Positions 22,261 through 35,190 of a DNA stretch of 64,000 nucleotides are shown here, in pieces (positions within the stretch are counted from its first letter, which is position 1; each line of letters starts with the position of its first letter). Origin of the DNA: Thereva unica. Taxonomy: Eukaryota; Arthropoda; Insecta; Diptera; Therevidae. The notes under the pieces were generated by a model, which saw only the letters and a program-made list of their open reading frames with translations, was not told the DNA's origin and made no database searches. The stretch is taken from contig OX465282.1 in the NCBI GenBank assembly GCA_949987705.1, positions 35,242,039 to 35,306,038 of the forward strand, written 5' to 3'. Made by a program: the position numbers and the translations under genes.

Positions 22261-24101
22261 TTTGATATTTCTTCAGACATTTTCATAATGTTAAAGTTGT
22301 CAAGTGGTAGAGCACGAAATGCTAATATTCAGTTCAATTTTTTAATTAAAATATATTTATGAAATGGATGTAATTCTTAAAAATCTCTGAAAGTCCACAC
22401 AAAATCATATATGTAGTAAAATCAGTGTAGATAATAAATAAGCTTATAATTCTATGATGCAACATATGGTACGTACAATATGTAAATTTATAGTCCCTTA
22501 ATTTTGCAGTATTACGAGTGCAATTCAAAATATTATTGGAGGGATGGTTATCCAGTAGTGTACCTACTGTTGAAATTTCCAAGTGGTTCGTTTCATGTTC
22601 GCTATTGATTCTGTAACCAGAAATGAATTCGCGTTCACAACCTAGTGTATGATTTCAATAGCACTTAATAAGATTAAAATAATCAGGAAAATTTATTCAA
22701 GTACCACCATGCTGCCCTGTGCTATGAGAAGCAGCTTTACAAACAGTTAATCAATTACTTTTTTCCCTAGCAAATTATTAAACTCAACTACTATAAAATT
22801 GGGTATCTGCGGTGCATTGAAGCCAATCGAAATTTATGATCCAACAGTGACTATCGGACTTTTTAATTTTCCCAATAAACAATTCGGTAGGAAGCCCATG
22901 CACGGCCCTAGTTTTTACGCTTATTAACATACTAAAAACATTATTTATAGCACAGGATTTATGTTCTATTGCACTAGTAATAAATTTCCATTTCTATACC
23001 GTTGTGCGATCAATTGGGGGTGATAAGAATTTTTTCCGACTGAATAATCCCATCGAATGCAGCACACTGCCAGTGCACCCTCTCACAGTTTCATACATTG
23101 ACAGTAGGATGGTGGTTTTAAGGTGATAGGTCATTCGCTCGATACCCAATTGCGGAAAGCATTGCCAGCCTTCATGGCTGAATTATACTTATAATGGCCG
23201 TGTGGATTGCCTTTTTTAAACAATGTGATTTTCCGCGAGTTTGTAGAACCCAATAAAATACTCACGAAGCTGATGGGCAGTAGTCATGCACTCAACTAAT
23301 TTGCATTATTGAACGAACTGGCGTAGGGGAAATTTTCAAAAGGGGTTGTGACATCTCCACATACGTTTTGTTGGGTACAATAAAATCTATAAAAAAAACG
23401 AAATAAAGTTAGCAGTCAGAATAAATGTTTGCCTTTTTTGGGAACTACATATTTACATTGTAGACCAAAAGCTAGCTACCGATTGCGAAAGGGTGATTAC
23501 TCCTAAAAATGTATTGAATACGCATAGGCCAGTCCTGACCGGAAATTGGCGTTCTTTAGCCTTAAAGGTAACTTAAGGATATTTAGCGTTTTTTTATGAA
23601 TACATTTTTCCTGGATATTGTTAAGCATTATAATCGTCGGTATATTGTTGTAAGACCCTAGTGAAATTTCTTGAATAATAGTCGGTGGCAGCTAAGGTGG
23701 GTGGGTGGATAGCACATGATGTGCTTGTATAAACAAAACAGTGTGGCCAATATCAAAATTGATTCCATCTAAAAGGGAGTCAAAAGCCCCCATAAATTAG
23801 CCCTAAACTTAATATTATGACATTTCGCAGAATAGTTAGAATGTGGGAAACGTGAATATTTTCTTTCAAATTATAGTATGTAAGTATCATTTATTTCGAT
23901 CATTTACGTAAAAATCTGTAATTAGGCCAATGCAAGACACAGTAAGTGCACAGTGACGTAATGCGTGTGCAAAATTTGACATGTCTGACTCAGTTACGTT
24001 TTTCTCTTTATAATAATATTGCATGATATTTTTTGCAGTTGTGAAATTATTTCAAGTCAAAAATTAAACAACTTCAACGATAAAATAAAATATAAAAAAC
24101 A
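22261..24101. other. Unassigned AT-rich stretch
   Basis: One minus-strand open frame of 78 codons (22346-22582) has no recognisable feature. I saw no terminal repeats, RNA genes or RT/transposase motifs. Confidence 0.45.
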
Positions 24102-24270
24102 GTTTATGTGTGAACATGTGTGTACTTATGTACGCGAATTAGAAGTTATACTTCTTTGGACTGATTTTAAGACCAATTTTTAATTTGCATACAAACTTTG
24201 GATTCTTTTTATTTTCGTGCGTTATAAGGTGGAAGAATCATGATACCGACACGTTCCAGCCTGTCGGTTA
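24102..24270. repeat. Inverted partner of the repeat at 1-165
   Basis: The reverse complement of this stretch follows 1-165 closely, including AAGAAGTATAACTTCTAAT and GTACATAAGTACACACA. It begins, reversed, with CCGACA and TGTCGG arms of a small stem-loop. Confidence 0.75.
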
Positions 24271-24855
24271 TACCGGATTCTAATCGTAGTAAAATCACTT
24301 ACTAGTTGACTCATTAGGCCAAACAACAATTGTCTTAAGACGGGCTTAAGATGCCTCATCAAATGAATGTTAAGCCTTATATGCGCCGCCAGCTAGATTA
24401 GCTTTTATCTACCTGATAATACTGCTGGTATTTCTAAGCCTTACACTCTTCCTTTTTTTTCTTTACGCCCTTTCCGTTCATTGCTCTTAGCCGTGCCTTT
24501 AGCTGTCGGTTACAGCGCAACAATTTGCTCGGCAAACTTCCGGCATTCCACAAGGACATGATCTATGTCATCTATCACATTTAGGAATGCCGAGCTTTTC
24601 GTGAACTCATCCTGTCCGAACCGATGGAGGTATGCCCTCGTAACTCACCTCTCCATGCTCTGTCGTGACCCATCCTGGGTTCATCCATCTGTGGGCTCAT
24701 CCGTCTGTGGGTTCATCCACCGTGGGTAAACTCATTCTACTTCCTTTGACACTACTGAAATAAACGTCACTTCTAAATTATGCTCACTTCCCTAGCTTCT
24801 TTTTCTAGTGGTTACTCAATTGAATTGAGCGAGTTGGGGTAACTGAAATATAATA
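24271..24855. other. Unassigned stretch
   Basis: A short tandem duplication, TCATCCRTCTGTGGG, occurs near 24683-24720. No gene was recognised. Confidence 0.4.
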
Positions 24856-24859
24856 CAAC

Positions 24860-25345
24860 GCCATTTTTCGCCAATTTAGGGGTAGTTTCAACCCTTTAGG
24901 ACTACCCCTTATCATAAAGTTCGCCTTAATTTAGTACAAATCAACCACCTTCGCAAATAAATATTAAAAAAGTGCATTTCATCGCATTAGTTTTCATTAT
25001 TATTGAAATAATCGCGAAAACCCCCTAAAAAGGGGTGTTTTTTGCATTTTTAGGGGGGACGCCCATGTTTTAGGACCGCGGGACCTCGATTTTCGTGATC
25101 AGCGACCCCAAAAACGTGTAGGGTTCGATTTTCTTAACGGTGTTATTTTGGAACACCCCCCTAGTTTTCAATGAACTATATTGTAGGGGTAGTTTTAACC
25201 CCTTAAGGGTTGAAAGTAATTTATTTTTGCCTGACAGTACGCCCACAATCGAATTTGAAGCATAAACTTGGAAAGAAATTTGTTTACAATTTTTGCCATT
25301 TTTCGCCAATTTAGGGGTACTTTAAACCCTTTAGGAGTACCCCTT
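24860..25345. repeat. Two ~80-bp direct repeats 440 bp apart
   Basis: TTTTTCGCCAATTTAGGGGTA begins both copies (about 24864 and 25301), each followed by a small palindrome of AGGGGTA...TACCCCT type and the words TTAAGTTCGCCTTAA. A partial third copy of the palindrome lies at about 25185-25215. The spacer has no RT or protease motifs, so I do not call LTRs. Confidence 0.6.
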
Positions 25346-26184
25346 ACCATTAAGTTCGCCTTAAGTTAGTATAACTTGTCCTTTAATTTTTGTGCATCGC
25401 TTCATATGAGGTTTTTTGTCTTTTAAAATGTAGTATTATTTTATGGTGACGAACGAGACATTTTTTTAAACTTCAAATAAGTGAAAAAATCGCTAGCTAG
25501 CGGGCGTTTTGCGCCTTTTTGTTAGATTCTGTTGATAATTAAAGCGACCAAAGAAAAGCCGTTGAAAAACTGCAACTACTGCTTTCATCTCATTTAATTT
25601 TTCATACAAATGCATAATTTTGGCCCAAAGCCTAAAAAAATAGTTATAATAAAACCCTGCATACTTCGCATACACCTCCTACACCCTCGCCAACAATCAT
25701 TTCATTCTCCTTGCAAAAAAAACACTTCAGGCAACCCATACTCAAAAATACAATTCATAATAAAAATTTGATAATTTTTTTTCCAGGAAACGCTTTTCCT
25801 TACCTTACTGCGAAAAAACTACTTCAAAAATCAACTAAAAAGCAAAAAATAAAACTTTTCAAAAACTTTAGGCAAAATTTCCAAACAAACCTGTTAAAAA
25901 GACTTTAAAAAAGCGTTTTAAAATCAAAATTAAGAAAATATCATTTACATTGTTACAACCGTATTGAATTGTCGTTGTTAGTTTGTGGAAGCAAAATTTT
26001 AAGAGCAAATTTAATAATGCTCGAAGCCAGAACAGATTACCAGAAAACGAAACCTAAAAACAAAGAGAATTTGGTGGATACCGAAAATTTGTTTATCTTC
26101 GATTTCTCAATTCCGCATGTTTGGCTCCGAATAAGCTGCATTTAGCTCAGCTTCTGAGGGTACTGTATTAACGCAAACGAGTTA
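25346..26184. other. Unassigned stretch with a small dispersed repeat
   Basis: Bases 25712-25770, containing CAGGCAACCCATACT, recur in diverged form at 37995-38055. Short frames on both strands are A/T-driven and not supported as genes. Confidence 0.4.
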
Positions 26185-26395
26185 AACGCTCTTCTGCCTC
26201 CACGGCAATCTTATAGCCGCAACACCAGATTACCCCACTCGTCTCATTCCCTCCACCTCCAACTCTCCCTTTCACGCACTCGACAAGATATGAATTCGTT
26301 TGTAAATTGAACAACTCGACTCTGGAATAATCTCTCGCAGTCAGTATTTCCGAGCTCATACAGCCGCTCCGGAGCGAGCTTTCTCGTACCCTGAT
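26185..26395 (+). pseudogene. LINE C-terminal scrap, same family as 45-48 kb
   Basis: The plus-strand translation gives LLPPRQSYSRNTRLPHSSH and, after a stop, TTRLWNNLSQSVFPSSYS. These match residues about 905-960 of the intact LINE protein. It ends abruptly with no 3' UTR. Confidence 0.75.
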
Positions 26396-26629
26396 TTTAA
26401 TTATAAATTTGAGGTATGTTTGTGTGTGTACGTGATATGTGGTCATTTTTCGAATTCGGTTGAGTGGTTTTTTGTTGTGACACGACATATGTGATTTTTG
26501 TATCAACACGAAATATTATAAGGCCTTCGTTGAGCTGCCGATCGACGCGTGTTAAGGAATATATAACATAAAAAGGCACTCATAAAATTCAGTCAAGGCT
26601 TTTTTTTTTTTTTTTGTTAAACAACCCAC

Positions 26630-26835
26630 CTGATTTTTTACCTGCAAGGTATCGCGCGAACCAAAAATGATATCAACATTGTGGAGATGCGCAAAGAGTT
26701 TTATGAAATTTGGTCCAGCCGTCGACGGACACGATTAGAGGACCTTCACAATCCTCCTACGAGGAGCCGATCTAAGAATATTGACGAAAACATGCTTTGA
26801 AAAAATTTCATAACATTCGGTCGAGCCCTTTTTTG
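26630..26835 (-). repeat. Diverged copies of the Helentron-like 146-bp unit
   Basis: On the reverse strand, words close to GGTTCGCGCGATATC, AAATTTGGTCCAGC and GACCGAATGTTATG recall the 146-bp unit at 52271-52990. The copies are older and scrambled, and no element end was found. Confidence 0.45.
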
Positions 26836-26979
26836 TTTAAATGAAAAGAATTCGACTAAGGGCTGCAAGCACCTTAAATTGATTAGATTTTCTTGTATAT
26901 AATAAACTCGTTGAAATGAAACCGTAATACAATGAAGTTACATTTTCTGAATTCAGCAGAGCGACAGCTTCCAAACAAG

Positions 26980-27431
26980 CAGGGCCGGATTGGCTTATGA
27001 CTCATTCGAGTAAATGCTCGAAGGGCCGATGAGCCGGAGACTGAGCGTTCAGATTTTTTTTTGTGAAGAGGCTTAAAGTTTCACAGTAATTGTCACTACC
27101 CTCACGAAGATCGGCTCGAACTTGGCGTTTCCTCTTCCTCGCCTATCTTCCCCGCCTTGAGGTCACCTTCGGCCGACCGCCCTCGCCGCCTGAGAGAAGT
27201 ATTTCTTAGAGCTGTCCCTAAATCGGTAGAGGAGAAATTACCACGGTACGCGTCGTGCGCCTATTGCACGGGCCTGCTCCAGGGTCCACGGTGAGCCCAG
27301 TACGATTGTTGCATGGGCTGTGCAGTATTTGATCGAAAATTTATATTTCCTATCCACCCTGGATCGGTATAAACAATTTGGCCGGTAAATGCAGAAATGC
27401 TCGGGCCGCTAAGGGGGCCAATCCGTCCCTG
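26980..27431. mobile_element. hAT-type MITE with 8-bp target duplication
   Basis: The left end CAGGGCCGGATTGGC pairs with the right end GCCAATCCGTCCCTG. CAAACAAG flanks both sides directly (26972-26979 and 27432-27439). The 452-bp interior is GC-rich with no transposase. These are the ends and duplication length expected of hAT elements. Confidence 0.9.
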
Positions 27432-27439
27432 CAAACAAG

Positions 27440-27938
27440 ACATCACTTGTCATAATCCGTGCAAAAATTACCCTTTACAAACAATACTAATTTTTCAAAC
27501 CTTAGATCGGCACTTTTTGGACGGAAAATTGTTTTCCACGTCCTAAAGTTTCTGGAAATTGAAGTTTATGCCGCAGTTTTCAATAGTTACCGAAAAATTA
27601 TATCCTGACAACTTTCGTTTTTCCAATTGAAGTCTTTTGCTTAACAATTTATCGGCGGCGCGGCGTTTCAGCACGCAGCACGTAGTGAACGAAGTAGGAA
27701 GGAAATGTAATGTAATGTTCAGGAAAAACAAATTGTCTAGATAAATCTTGTGGATATCACTATTGTAGTGGTTTGAACTAGCTTCTCTCATGATTAATTT
27801 GGCATAATCAGTTTTGGTTCTAGTCAATTTCCCACTAGTGCAAAACGTTATACTATTTTTTTTGAATTCAGTTTATTCTTTCTACGTTCATCATACTGGA
27901 AAGTTGATCGTCTCAACAAGTTTTTATTACAGTTTTTT
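27440..27938. other. Unassigned stretch between two elements
   Basis: One minus-strand open frame of 94 codons at 27543-27827 was examined; no domain recognised. Confidence 0.4.
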
Positions 27939-27940
27939 TA

Positions 27941-29175
27941 GCCCAGTGCAATTTGTCGAAAAAAGGGCATGAAATTGCATTTCATGATGTACAAAAATTT
28001 TTTTTTTGAAATTTGTTCGGATACATCTGACAATGTTAAAACCAAGTTTGTGAGGTCGCAGTGTGATGGGAAAAGCCGCCATCTTGAAAAAGAGGTAGAG
28101 GTCGTTTATACCAAATAACTCGGTTATGTGCAATGATTGATGAAATTTATCGCTGGCAAGCTGTTGGAAAATAAAATTATCTACAAAATGAGCCCTCCAC
28201 GAGGTCTGTAAGTTGATTTGGCTCAAAGTTATGGCCGCTCAAAGTTCGAACTTGTTCGGGTGGTTGAGGTTGAATGAAGTTGTTTGCGGTTAACTCGTAA
28301 GATATAAATTTGGGTGGGTTAATGACGATTACCAAACTTATAATGCTAGTGATTACCTTTAGAATAAGCCCTTAGTCATCGTTCTCGCTTGTATATTTTG
28401 CGAGTAATCCAACGCCAAAGTTCGTACTGCACGTGACTGAAATAACTGATAACGCCATTTTTTTGAATATCTCGTTAACGGTTGCTCATATGATAATGTA
28501 GTAAGCAGCAGAAATACGGGTATTAAAATATCTTTCAAATGGGCAATTGACCGAAACTCTATGTCGTTTCATGTCCGCAACATAACGGGTGAAAAGTCAA
28601 CAGCGAAGGTTACGACACTTCTCGAGGAATAACTCGTTTCCAGCCAGTTTCGCGTGTCGGATAAATTAGAATTTTATGTAACGCCATGAATTATCTATAT
28701 TTTGGGTTATTTAACAACTTTGGAAAATTATAATAAGGGGAAATAGTAGCTTAGAATCATCATTTTCGAGGTTCTAAAAGTAAAGTTTTTGATGAGACTG
28801 CCTCATTAACCCAACCAAATTAATATCTTACGAGTTAATCGCAAAAAACTGCATTCAACCTCAACCACCCGAACATGTTGGAACTTTGAGCGGCCATAAC
28901 TTTGAGCCAAATCAACTTACAGACCTCGTTGAGGGCTCATTTTGTAGATAATTTTATTCTCCAACAGCTTGCCAGCGATCATTTTCAGCTATCATTGCAC
29001 ACAACCGAGTTATTTGGTATAAACGACCTCTACCGCTTTTTCAAGATGGCGGCTTTTCCCATCACACTGCGACCCCACAAACTTTGTTTTAACATTGTCA
29101 GATGTACCCGAACAAATTCCAAAAAAAAATTTTGTACATCATGAAATGCAATTTGATTTACTAATTGCACTGGAC
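27941..29175. mobile_element. Element with ~390-bp terminal inverted repeats and TA flanks
   Basis: Bases 27941-28328 and about 28797-29175 are inverted repeats, diverged by scattered substitutions. The ends are GCCCAGTGCAATT and its reverse AATTGCACTGGAC, with TA on both sides (27939-27940 and 29176-29177). The centre (28330-28795) lacks a transposase. The two mirror-image open frames, at 27927-28226 and 28902-29144, are simply the two arms read on opposite strands. Confidence 0.85.
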
Positions 29176-29177
29176 TA

Positions 29178-31685
29178 TTTTCTCCCGCTGTCTGCTCAGT
29201 TAACAATAATAATAGGAAGATAATTGTAAATCATAATAAAATTCGGATGAATATTAAAGTCTGCAAATTTAAACGAAAATAATTAATAAAAATTTTGAAA
29301 CGAACAAAACAAATAAAAGCTTTTAAAAGCCCTTTTAGTGCTCTTCGTTCCTTTCGAAAAAGATTTATTTGCCCATGCACATCCCATAGCAACCATTCAT
29401 TATTTTACTGGCCAATAACATCTCGTAGAAGTGAAGTATTTGCCTACTGCATTCAATAATGCAAAAGCATAGTAAATAAAGGGCTACGCATACACTGTCA
29501 ATGGCAATTAAATTAATTAAAAAGGCAAAGGAAAGCGATTAGCGCTGCTCCAGCTTTTGGATATAGAATAATATAGCCTCGTGCATGAGCTAAAAACAAT
29601 TCATACACAAATGTGCATACCTGAAGAAATGCGAAGCAACATTTGCTACCCATATTTGCTGAGTGGCCACAAACATAAAGTTAGCCGTAATTGATGCTGC
29701 AATTATCACAACCGCATGTCAATCCGTAAATGATTTGAACTTCAACTGCATAATACAAAGCGGCGTGTTTTTGAAGTTGACTTGCATACCTACACCTAAC
29801 CGTCCGCATGTATACCTTGCCTTAAGAACAGTTTTTACCTTCTGGTTTGTTAAATACAAATGCACGAGTGAGACATTTTTATCATTTTAAGTAAAAGGTC
29901 TAATTCCGGGCTGCGTCGAGGCTAATGGAGCTGCCGTCTAACCGGTTCTACTGGAAGGAATTCTCTGGACTTTAGAGCTTCTTCAACGTCGTCTTAACTT
30001 ACGCTGGCTCCGCTGCCGTTCATCTGCCGCCTGTACAAATTCAATGACAGTCCAAGGCAGATGCAATTAGTCACTATTAGCGTTCCTCGGTATCAATTCG
30101 ATACAAGACTCTTCGTAGAATGCTCGAAAAAACAATAAAAAAAAATCTTGTAATAACTTTTATTCCCCAGACACAAATTGACATTTCTTTGCTTTGATCA
30201 AAAGCGGCTCGTGATGCGCAAGAAGACGAACTTTGGGATTAACGAGATTATTATTCTTAGGGACTTTTTAATGTGTTTGTTTACTATCGTGAGTAGAATG
30301 AATAAGTGTGAAATATTAAGTGGATTCGCGAGCTATTCTTCAAGAAGTCAGTGCACGAGCGAGTCTGTCTTACCTGTACATTATTTACCTTGGTAGAGAC
30401 CAGTTTTATCTAAAAACTGAAAACCTTTCTGCTCCGATAGTGCTATCTTTCTAATGGTACGCTTCTTTAGCCATTTTGTCGCTTTTTAGTTTTACAAGGA
30501 TTAAATCTCGGGATATTGGTTTTTTTAAATTATTACTGCAAAGCACGGGTTGCGTTTTAAAATTTTAATATGAATAATTATTAACTTGTCAGCTTATAAG
30601 GAAGTTATTGAAATGGGACAGACATCGAAATTATAAACATGTGATCAGATTATTTTGAAAGTGGCATAAATCCATTTATTTTAAAATCTAGATGTTTAAG
30701 GGCATGCGTTTGAATGAATTTAAAAATTGTGGTATTATGTGGAAAACTAAGGTTAGGAACCATCCTTTGTACTACCAATTTGCATTGTCGTTTAGGTCTC
30801 GGTACTATGTCTAATAGTAAGCTAGTTTGATGGATCGAGGAGAGGATAGGTATGGGCGATCTGGAAGTGCTGAGCAAGATGGCTATAAACCTTATGTTTG
30901 AACACTACGTCGTACGAATTCGAAAATACTGACGCTGTTGAAAAAAAGGGGAGGGAGCTTAATCCCGCAAAATTCACTTTTATCCCATCCATCCGATACC
31001 CCTACCCCCCCCCCCCTCCCAATTAGAATAAAAACGCGGCTTCGAACTAATATTCTAATACGAATGCATTTTGCGCCGTTTTTATTTTTCGTGTTTCTTA
31101 TTGGCGCGTTAGAGTGCTCCCGGAGAATACAATTGAGCCGTTTTCTTAAAATGGCTGACAATGACTAAAACAATTATTTATGAGGAAAAATATATATCCT
31201 GAGAAATAGCAGATTGTTCTACAAGTAAGAAAATGTGATAGTTTTCCAGTGAGTGTAATTATTTAAATCACGAGGGAGCGTAGCAAGCTAGTATATTAAA
31301 ATTTACACGAGCTGGAAAACCCACTTTTCTTAACTCGTTGAACCTACTATTTTTGGGGAATCTTATAGAAATTGGTACATTGAAAATCAAAAATTGTAAA
31401 TAATTGGTTAAAGTAGACCATTTTCTGTTGACATTCAATAATTTAAATAATTGTCAATTTTGGTTTTGATTGATTTTTCATAACCTATAAGATATCCATA
31501 TCTATCATCATTTTTAATTAAATATATTTGATGATAAAAAAAACTGTTTTGTTTACTTTTTGTCCTTAAATATCTACTTCTACCAACGCTTTAGATTGTC
31601 ATAAAAATATAGAAGTTCCGAATCAATATACCGTCGATCGCTATATCGGCGATCTTTTTACATAGATTTACTACACAAAAAACGG
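29178..31685. other. Unassigned stretch
   Basis: Several short frames (29663-29890, 30178-30396, 30650-30877, 30892-31168) show no family I recognise. A C-run of about 13 bases lies near 31005. Near 31280-31292 the words AGCAAGCTAGTATA resemble a Helitron 3' end, but no hairpin or partner end was seen. Confidence 0.4.
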
Positions 31686-33178
31686 GACCAATTTATATGT
31701 ACCAACTACAGAGGAACTACGCTACTGAATGTGGCATTTAAAATATTCTCGTATATCCTGTATACTCGCTGTAAACTTTTGCATGAAAGAGTAATACCGG
31801 GGTGGATTCAGGAAACACAAGCCCTCAACCGATCAAATATTCGCATTACGACAGGCAATTGAAAAGACGAAAGAATTTAATATAGAGACTAGGGCTGCCA
31901 TCCGTCCGGGTTTCCCCGGATTTGTCCTAGTTTTGAAGGCGTCCGGGGGCCGTCCGGGCGGGGTTTTGAAAAGTGTCCGGGTAAAATCCGGACACTTTTT
32001 GTGTCAGGGGTAGGGCTGCCATCCGTCCGGGTTTCCCCATATTTGTCCTAGTTTGAAGGGCGTCCGGGAGCCTCCGTTTTGTGTGAAAAAAGTTCCATTG
32101 GCAAGTCAAAATACTTAACGACTCAATCAGAAGCCGAAATTTCAAACATTTCCAAGAAATCGTAAAAACATACACCGATCCGAAATGCGAACAGAAATTA
32201 ATCTAGTCGTTGACTGCTGCGGTAGATATATCATTTCAAGTAAAGTCGCGAGTGCTTACGTACGTTTCACGCCTCTTATATTTTATTACAATAGTTAAGC
32301 TCTTTCTCGAGCTCCTACTTTTCGAAAAAGCTGATAAGAAAATACATTTTTCGCGCCTGGCGTGTTCATAATAAATAGACCGGCTTTCTCCAGTATTCTT
32401 TAAATAAATGTACTTAGACTCTATCTAATAACTTTGCAAGGGTCTTTGTGTTCATCGTTGCAGTTTAAAAAAATAGAAGTGGACATACTTTTAAGTCAAT
32501 AAGGAGTTTGCAAGCTCAGTGTAAGCCAGAGAATTGTAAGTATCCTTGCTTATTATTGCCGAAAATCGTTTTTAGTGAACTTGGTATTTTCGTTCGTCAT
32601 TGGTTCGGGAAAGCCTGGCGCATAAAGATATTGTCTACATCAGCATCAAGACTGCACAAATAAATTCAATGCAATCTTGGAAATTCGCCCAATGACATTG
32701 CCACCTTGTTGATGCACAATTAATTTGGTGAACTGAATGGTACTTGAAAATTTCGATGATGATGACGCATTTTATGATTGGACGCCAGGCTTTAGGGTAT
32801 CGGTAATTATCGGTAACGACTCTTTGATAAACATTTAATCACGTTAATACTTTGATGTTAAATGGGAATAATTTTTTTTCTTAATTTCACTATCAATAAG
32901 AATACCTCTGCTTACACTAATATCATTTTTTATAGCCCGGAAACTCTAGTGCCTGTACAGACAAAGACGGTGCACACCCGTCGAAACTTCTTTTTTACAC
33001 ATATAATAACTTAAAATCGTGCTCCGTAAGCTAGCACATTGTTTTAAAGTGAAAATGTTTTTCAATATACCGGCTATTCAAGATGTTCGGTAGTTTTTCA
33101 GGGAAGGTGTGGGGAGTTCTAGGCGGGTTTTTATTAGTCCAAACGACTCAAAGTTTTACCTATTTTTTTCAGATCAAA

Positions 33179-35190
33179 ATGCCTAAACGTAAATGTACGT
33201 TTAATAGCGATTTACAAAGCAAATTTCCTATGCTAAAAAGGGGAAAATATGACTGGGAAGTACCGTGCACCATTTGTTCTACGAACATTTCTATCGCTAA
33301 TAAGGGAATTTCCGATATTAATGATCACCTAAACACACAAAAACACAAAGCAAATTCGAAAGGCCAAGCTAGTAGCTCAAACATCACGGCATTCTTTGCC
33401 AAAACTGAACCTAGCTTAGAAGAAAACCGTATTCGAGCAGCAGAAGGTACAATGGCTTACCACACAGTTAAACACCACATGTCATTCAATTCCTTGGATT
33501 GTAGTAATTCCCTTAACCAAGTAATGTTTTCGGAGTCAAATACGGCAAAAAAAATGACATGTAATCGCACAAAAGCTACTGCTATAGTTAACAACGTGTT
33601 GAGCCCTTTATCGATTGCCGAACTAAAAAACGATTTAAAAGAAGTTTTATTCATAAGTGTATCTACCGATGCTACTAATCATGGAAGCACTAAATTATTC
33701 CCGATCATCATTCAATATTTCGATAAACAACGAAACGGCATTACATCAAAGCTTCTTGAAATCGAAAGTACTAAAAATGAGACATCTGACACGGTTGTTG
33801 AGATTATTCTGAAACAACTTCGGCAGCATGATCTCCTATCAAAGTGTGTAGCATTTTCCGGCGACAATTGCAACACAAACTTTGGCGGGAACAGTAGAGC
33901 AGGGACAAATAATGTCTTCTATAAGCTTAAAGCTCAACTAAATCCAAATATTGTTGGCATAGGATGTACTGCCCACAACTACACAACGCTGTGCACCATG
34001 GATGCGATCTACTTCCTATTGACCATGGTACAATAATACAAGGTAGGCTCGTAAGGAAAAGCTCTGTTTCCATCTTGAAAAGCTTCTACCATTTTTATAT
34101 GAGAAAAGATCTGAGTGACGTCACGAGAGAGCTTTTTTCCTTTGTGAATTAAGATCTGAGTGACGTCACGGGGCTCTTATAAGCTTACCTTGTAATTATT
34201 GTACCATGCTATTGACGTAGAGATGATTATATTGAAAATTTACAACTTTTTCTCCATCTATAAAGTTCGTACAGAAGCTCTTAAGGAATTCTGCGCAGCC
34301 AGTGAATTGGAATATAAGCGCCTTTTGTTCCATTCAAAGACGCGATGGCTAAGCCTTTTTCCAGCGGTTTTTGAAGATGTACGATGCACTGAAAAACTAT
34401 TTTGAAAGCTTGGATAAGCCACCCATTTTAATCAAAAAGTTTTTCGAAGACCCATTGTCAGAAGCATACTTGTTTCTTGTTCAAAAGTGATAACTCCGTT
34501 ATTGAAATAAGAAATATATTAACGTCTCTGAAAAAAACGTTAGAAGATAGAATAAACGAAAACTTTGTGCCCATTAAGGTGCGAAGTATTTTGAACCTAC
34601 AAGATGAAAACGTGAAAGTCGAGTTCAAAAAACGTTGTATAGACTTTTACAAAGAAATGAAATCCTACTTACATAAATGGGAAGAACCATTGAAGCACTT
34701 TGACAAATTTGACTGGATGATTTTGCCAGACATTACTGAAAGTACTTCATGGTCTGATGTCGAAAAAACAGTTTTATTCCTCAAGGAAATTAACATTGAA
34801 ATTGATGATACGAAGTTGATTGACGAATGGGTGAATTTAAAAGCCTTTAGCTTGAGCCTTAGAGACGAAGATAAGATTTTAAGTGCAAACCAGCTGTGGC
34901 TGAAATTTTTTAAAACGCCTAATGCACATTTATATTGTGAACTACTTAAAATTGCACAGTATTATTTTTGTGTTCCAGCTCATAATGCGAACGTAGAGCG
35001 AGTATTGTCGCTAGTCACGCAGCAATGGACCAAAGAAAGAAATTCACTAAACCAACACACGGTTTCTTCTCTGATCAAAATTAAATATAATTTCAAGGAT
35101 CTGAGTTGTGCAGACTTTTACCGATTCCTGTTGGAAAAAAAGGATATTTTAGGAAAAATTGGTACAACTGAGAAATACCAAAATAAATAA
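33179..35190 (+). pseudogene. hAT-family transposase, broken
   Basis: An in-frame ATG at 33179 follows a TTTTTTTCAG acceptor-like site and opens MPKRKCTFNSDLQSKF. A BED/TTF-like zinc finger follows (CTICSTN...DHLNTQKHK, about residues 30-60), then SSNITAFFAK, a usual spacer motif. The catalytic core region includes FISVSTDATNH (D) and GDNCNTNFGG (D). A one-base frameshift near 33975 separates GIGCTAHN from HNAVHHGCDLLPID, and the MITE at 34024-34208 then interrupts it. Beyond it come TRWLSLFPAV, a frameshift near 34380, a likely small deletion near 34490, and the C-terminal hAT dimerisation domain (PAHNANVERVLSL, about 34977-35015). It cannot make an intact protein. Confidence 0.88.
34024..34208. 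mobile_element. hAT-type MITE inside the hAT transposase
   Basis: The terminal repeats CATGGTACAATAAT and ATTATTGTACCATG are perfect, and similarity continues through an ACAAGGTARGCT block. CTATTGAC is duplicated on both sides (34016-34023 and 34209-34216). The interior has a 20-bp direct repeat, AAGATCTGAGTGACGTCACG, at 34106-34125 and 34151-34170. At 185 bp it is non-autonomous. Confidence 0.93.

Noticed and set aside
24860..25345. LTR retrotransposon suggested by direct repeats
   Set aside because: The repeats are only about 80 bp, the spacer has no protease, RT or integrase motifs, and no TG...CA ends or target duplication were found.
27927..29144. Two similar ~80-99 codon proteins on opposite strands
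   Set aside because: They are the two arms of the long inverted repeat at 27941-29175, so their similarity is a property of the DNA repeat rather than evidence of genes.
30892..31168. Overlapping 76- and 89-codon frames on both strands
   Set aside because: They depend on a long C-run and mirror each other on opposite strands, with no family recognised.
31260..31292. Helitron 3' end (GCTAGT)
   Set aside because: No terminal hairpin at the right distance and no TC start upstream were seen.
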